Assembly (NCBI GenBank): GCA_003219995.1
Contig: QHRC01000053.1
Location: forward strand, 1-23,311
Direction of reading: 5' to 3'
DNA: 23,311 nucleotides
Origin: Verrucomicrobiota bacterium
GTDB taxonomy: Bacteria > Verrucomicrobiota > Verrucomicrobiia > Chthoniobacterales > UBA10450
In this document: piece by piece, positions 22,637-23,311 of the stretch
Position numbering within the stretch: position 1 is the first letter of the stretch
How the letters are laid out: each line of letters opens with the position of its first letter
Notes under the pieces: generated by a model
What the model was told of the DNA's origin: nothing
Databases searched by the model: none
What the model saw: the letters and a program-made list of their open reading frames with translations, nothing else
Program-made: the position numbers and the translations under genes

Positions 22637-23311
22637 CTAGAGCAAATAAAAAAGCGGAAAGACGAAAATCCAGACGAGGTCGACAAAATGCCAGAACAGA
22701 CCGGCGACTTCGACGCGGTTAGCGAGATGCTCCGGATTGTGTTGGTAGAGTTTTTTGCTGACCGGTAGCCACATGTAGATGAAAACGAGGACGCCACCGA
22801 GCACGTGCATGCCATGCAGGCCCGTAATGGTGAAGTAACTGGCGAAATAGGCGCTATGCGTCGGCAGAAACATGGTCGCGCGCTCCACATCCGCCTTCTC
22901 GATCTTGCCGATCTTCTCCGTTGGCGGGACATAAAAAAAGTGCGGCCGGTCCATCGCGGGGTTGGTTGGATCGGCGTTGACCGGATCAAGCCCGACTTCG
23001 TATTCCTTGATGTTTGGATCGGTAAGCGCTTGGCGATTATGCAGATGACCGCTGATTTCGAGCCGTGGCGGGAGACCTTTTTCGGCAGCGTGTTTGTTGC
23101 CGAGATACAGCTCATATTTTTCGAGCGCCTCCGGTTTAATGTAAGCGCCGAAGTGTTCGAATTTCTGCGGCCATTCGTAGACCAGTTTGACGGTCAAAAA
23201 AATCACACCGCATAAAATCGTCGCCAACATGTACCACCAATAGGCCCGATATTTCCTCATCTTCAACGCGGCCCACGCCAGCACGACGGTAACCGAGGAC
23301 ATGATCAGAAT
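22637..23311 (-). CDS. coxC: Cytochrome c oxidase subunit III, 5' partial
   Basis: The frame is open to the right edge of the window, so the N-terminus, with the first helices, is missing. The visible part starts ILIMSSVTVVLAWAALK, the family's second or third helix, and ends with FWHFVDLVWIFVFPLFYLL, the classic C-terminal helix. ASYFTITGLHGMHVLGG is the characteristic block in between. Between EWPQKFEH and the ASYFTITG helix there are about 100 residues, whereas this loop is usually far shorter; it includes EKYELYLGNKHAAEKG and DRPHFFYVPPTEKIGK. The gene heads the visible part of the oxidase operon; subunit I may lie upstream beyond the edge. Confidence 0.95.
   Translation of the reverse strand: MLIMSSVTVVLAWAALKMRKYRAYWWYMLATILCGVIFLTVKLVYEWPQKFEHFGAYIKPEALEKYELYLGNKHAAEKGLPPRLEISGHLHNRQALTDPNIKEYEVGLDPVNADPTNPAMDRPHFFYVPPTEKIGKIEKADVERATMFLPTHSAYFASYFTITGLHGMHVLGGVLVFIYMWLPVSKKLYQHNPEHLANRVEVAGLFWHFVDLVWIFVFPLFYLL

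Overview
The window looks like chromosomal DNA from a Gram-negative bacterium of the Verrucomicrobiota, probably a soil lineage near the Chthoniobacterales (Spartobacteria). This is inferred from gene content, the style of the cytochrome oxidase cluster, weak Shine-Dalgarno use and dispersed short palindromic repeats; no ribosomal RNA is present to prove it. Coding density is high. The longest non-coding stretches are about 260 bases (1155-1415), 235 bases (3209-3443) and 193 bases (8891-9083). I see no tRNA, rRNA, CRISPR array, transposase or prophage.

Left part (1-3208): the end of a DUF6941-like protein, a secreted protein of unknown function whose leader contains a perfect (CTG)8 leucine tract, then three forward genes: an exported beta-carbonic anhydrase, an NTF2-like protein and a group 1 truncated hemoglobin.

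Polarity/secretion operon (3444-8890, reverse strand, transcribed right to left): a TPR protein with a GspE N-terminal (MshEN-like) domain, a full PilB/GspE-type assembly ATPase, a 601-residue Pro/Ala-rich protein with an internal duplication and a roadblock-like C-terminus, an MglA-type GTPase with its catalytic residues intact, and a small roadblock protein. The genes are tightly packed or overlap. No pilin, platform, retraction ATPase or secretin gene lies nearby. This is the most interesting system in the window: a self-contained ATPase, GTPase and roadblock module.

Middle (9084-13525): a UVR-motif protein divergent from a XerC/XerD recombinase, a membrane-anchored protein of unknown function, a small conserved hypothetical protein and a lone nuoA.

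Surface sugar region (13569-18117): a PIG-V-like GT-C mannosyltransferase, a Dabb-domain protein, a GT4 glycosyltransferase with an unusual C-terminal extension that resembles its own N-terminal domain, and an rmlA nucleotidyltransferase overlapping it.

Right part (18200-23311, reverse strand): a cytochrome c oxidase cluster in the order subunit III (cut by the edge), subunit IV, two small membrane proteins, subunit II, heme A synthase, heme O synthase and SCO1. These genes together supply structural subunits, heme A and copper delivery for an aa3/caa3-type oxidase; subunit I is not in the window and may lie beyond the right edge. Subunit II appears to use an AUU (or AUC) start codon, and subunit III carries a loop of about 100 residues. 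Palindromic REP-like elements sit after rmlA and before subunit II's end.
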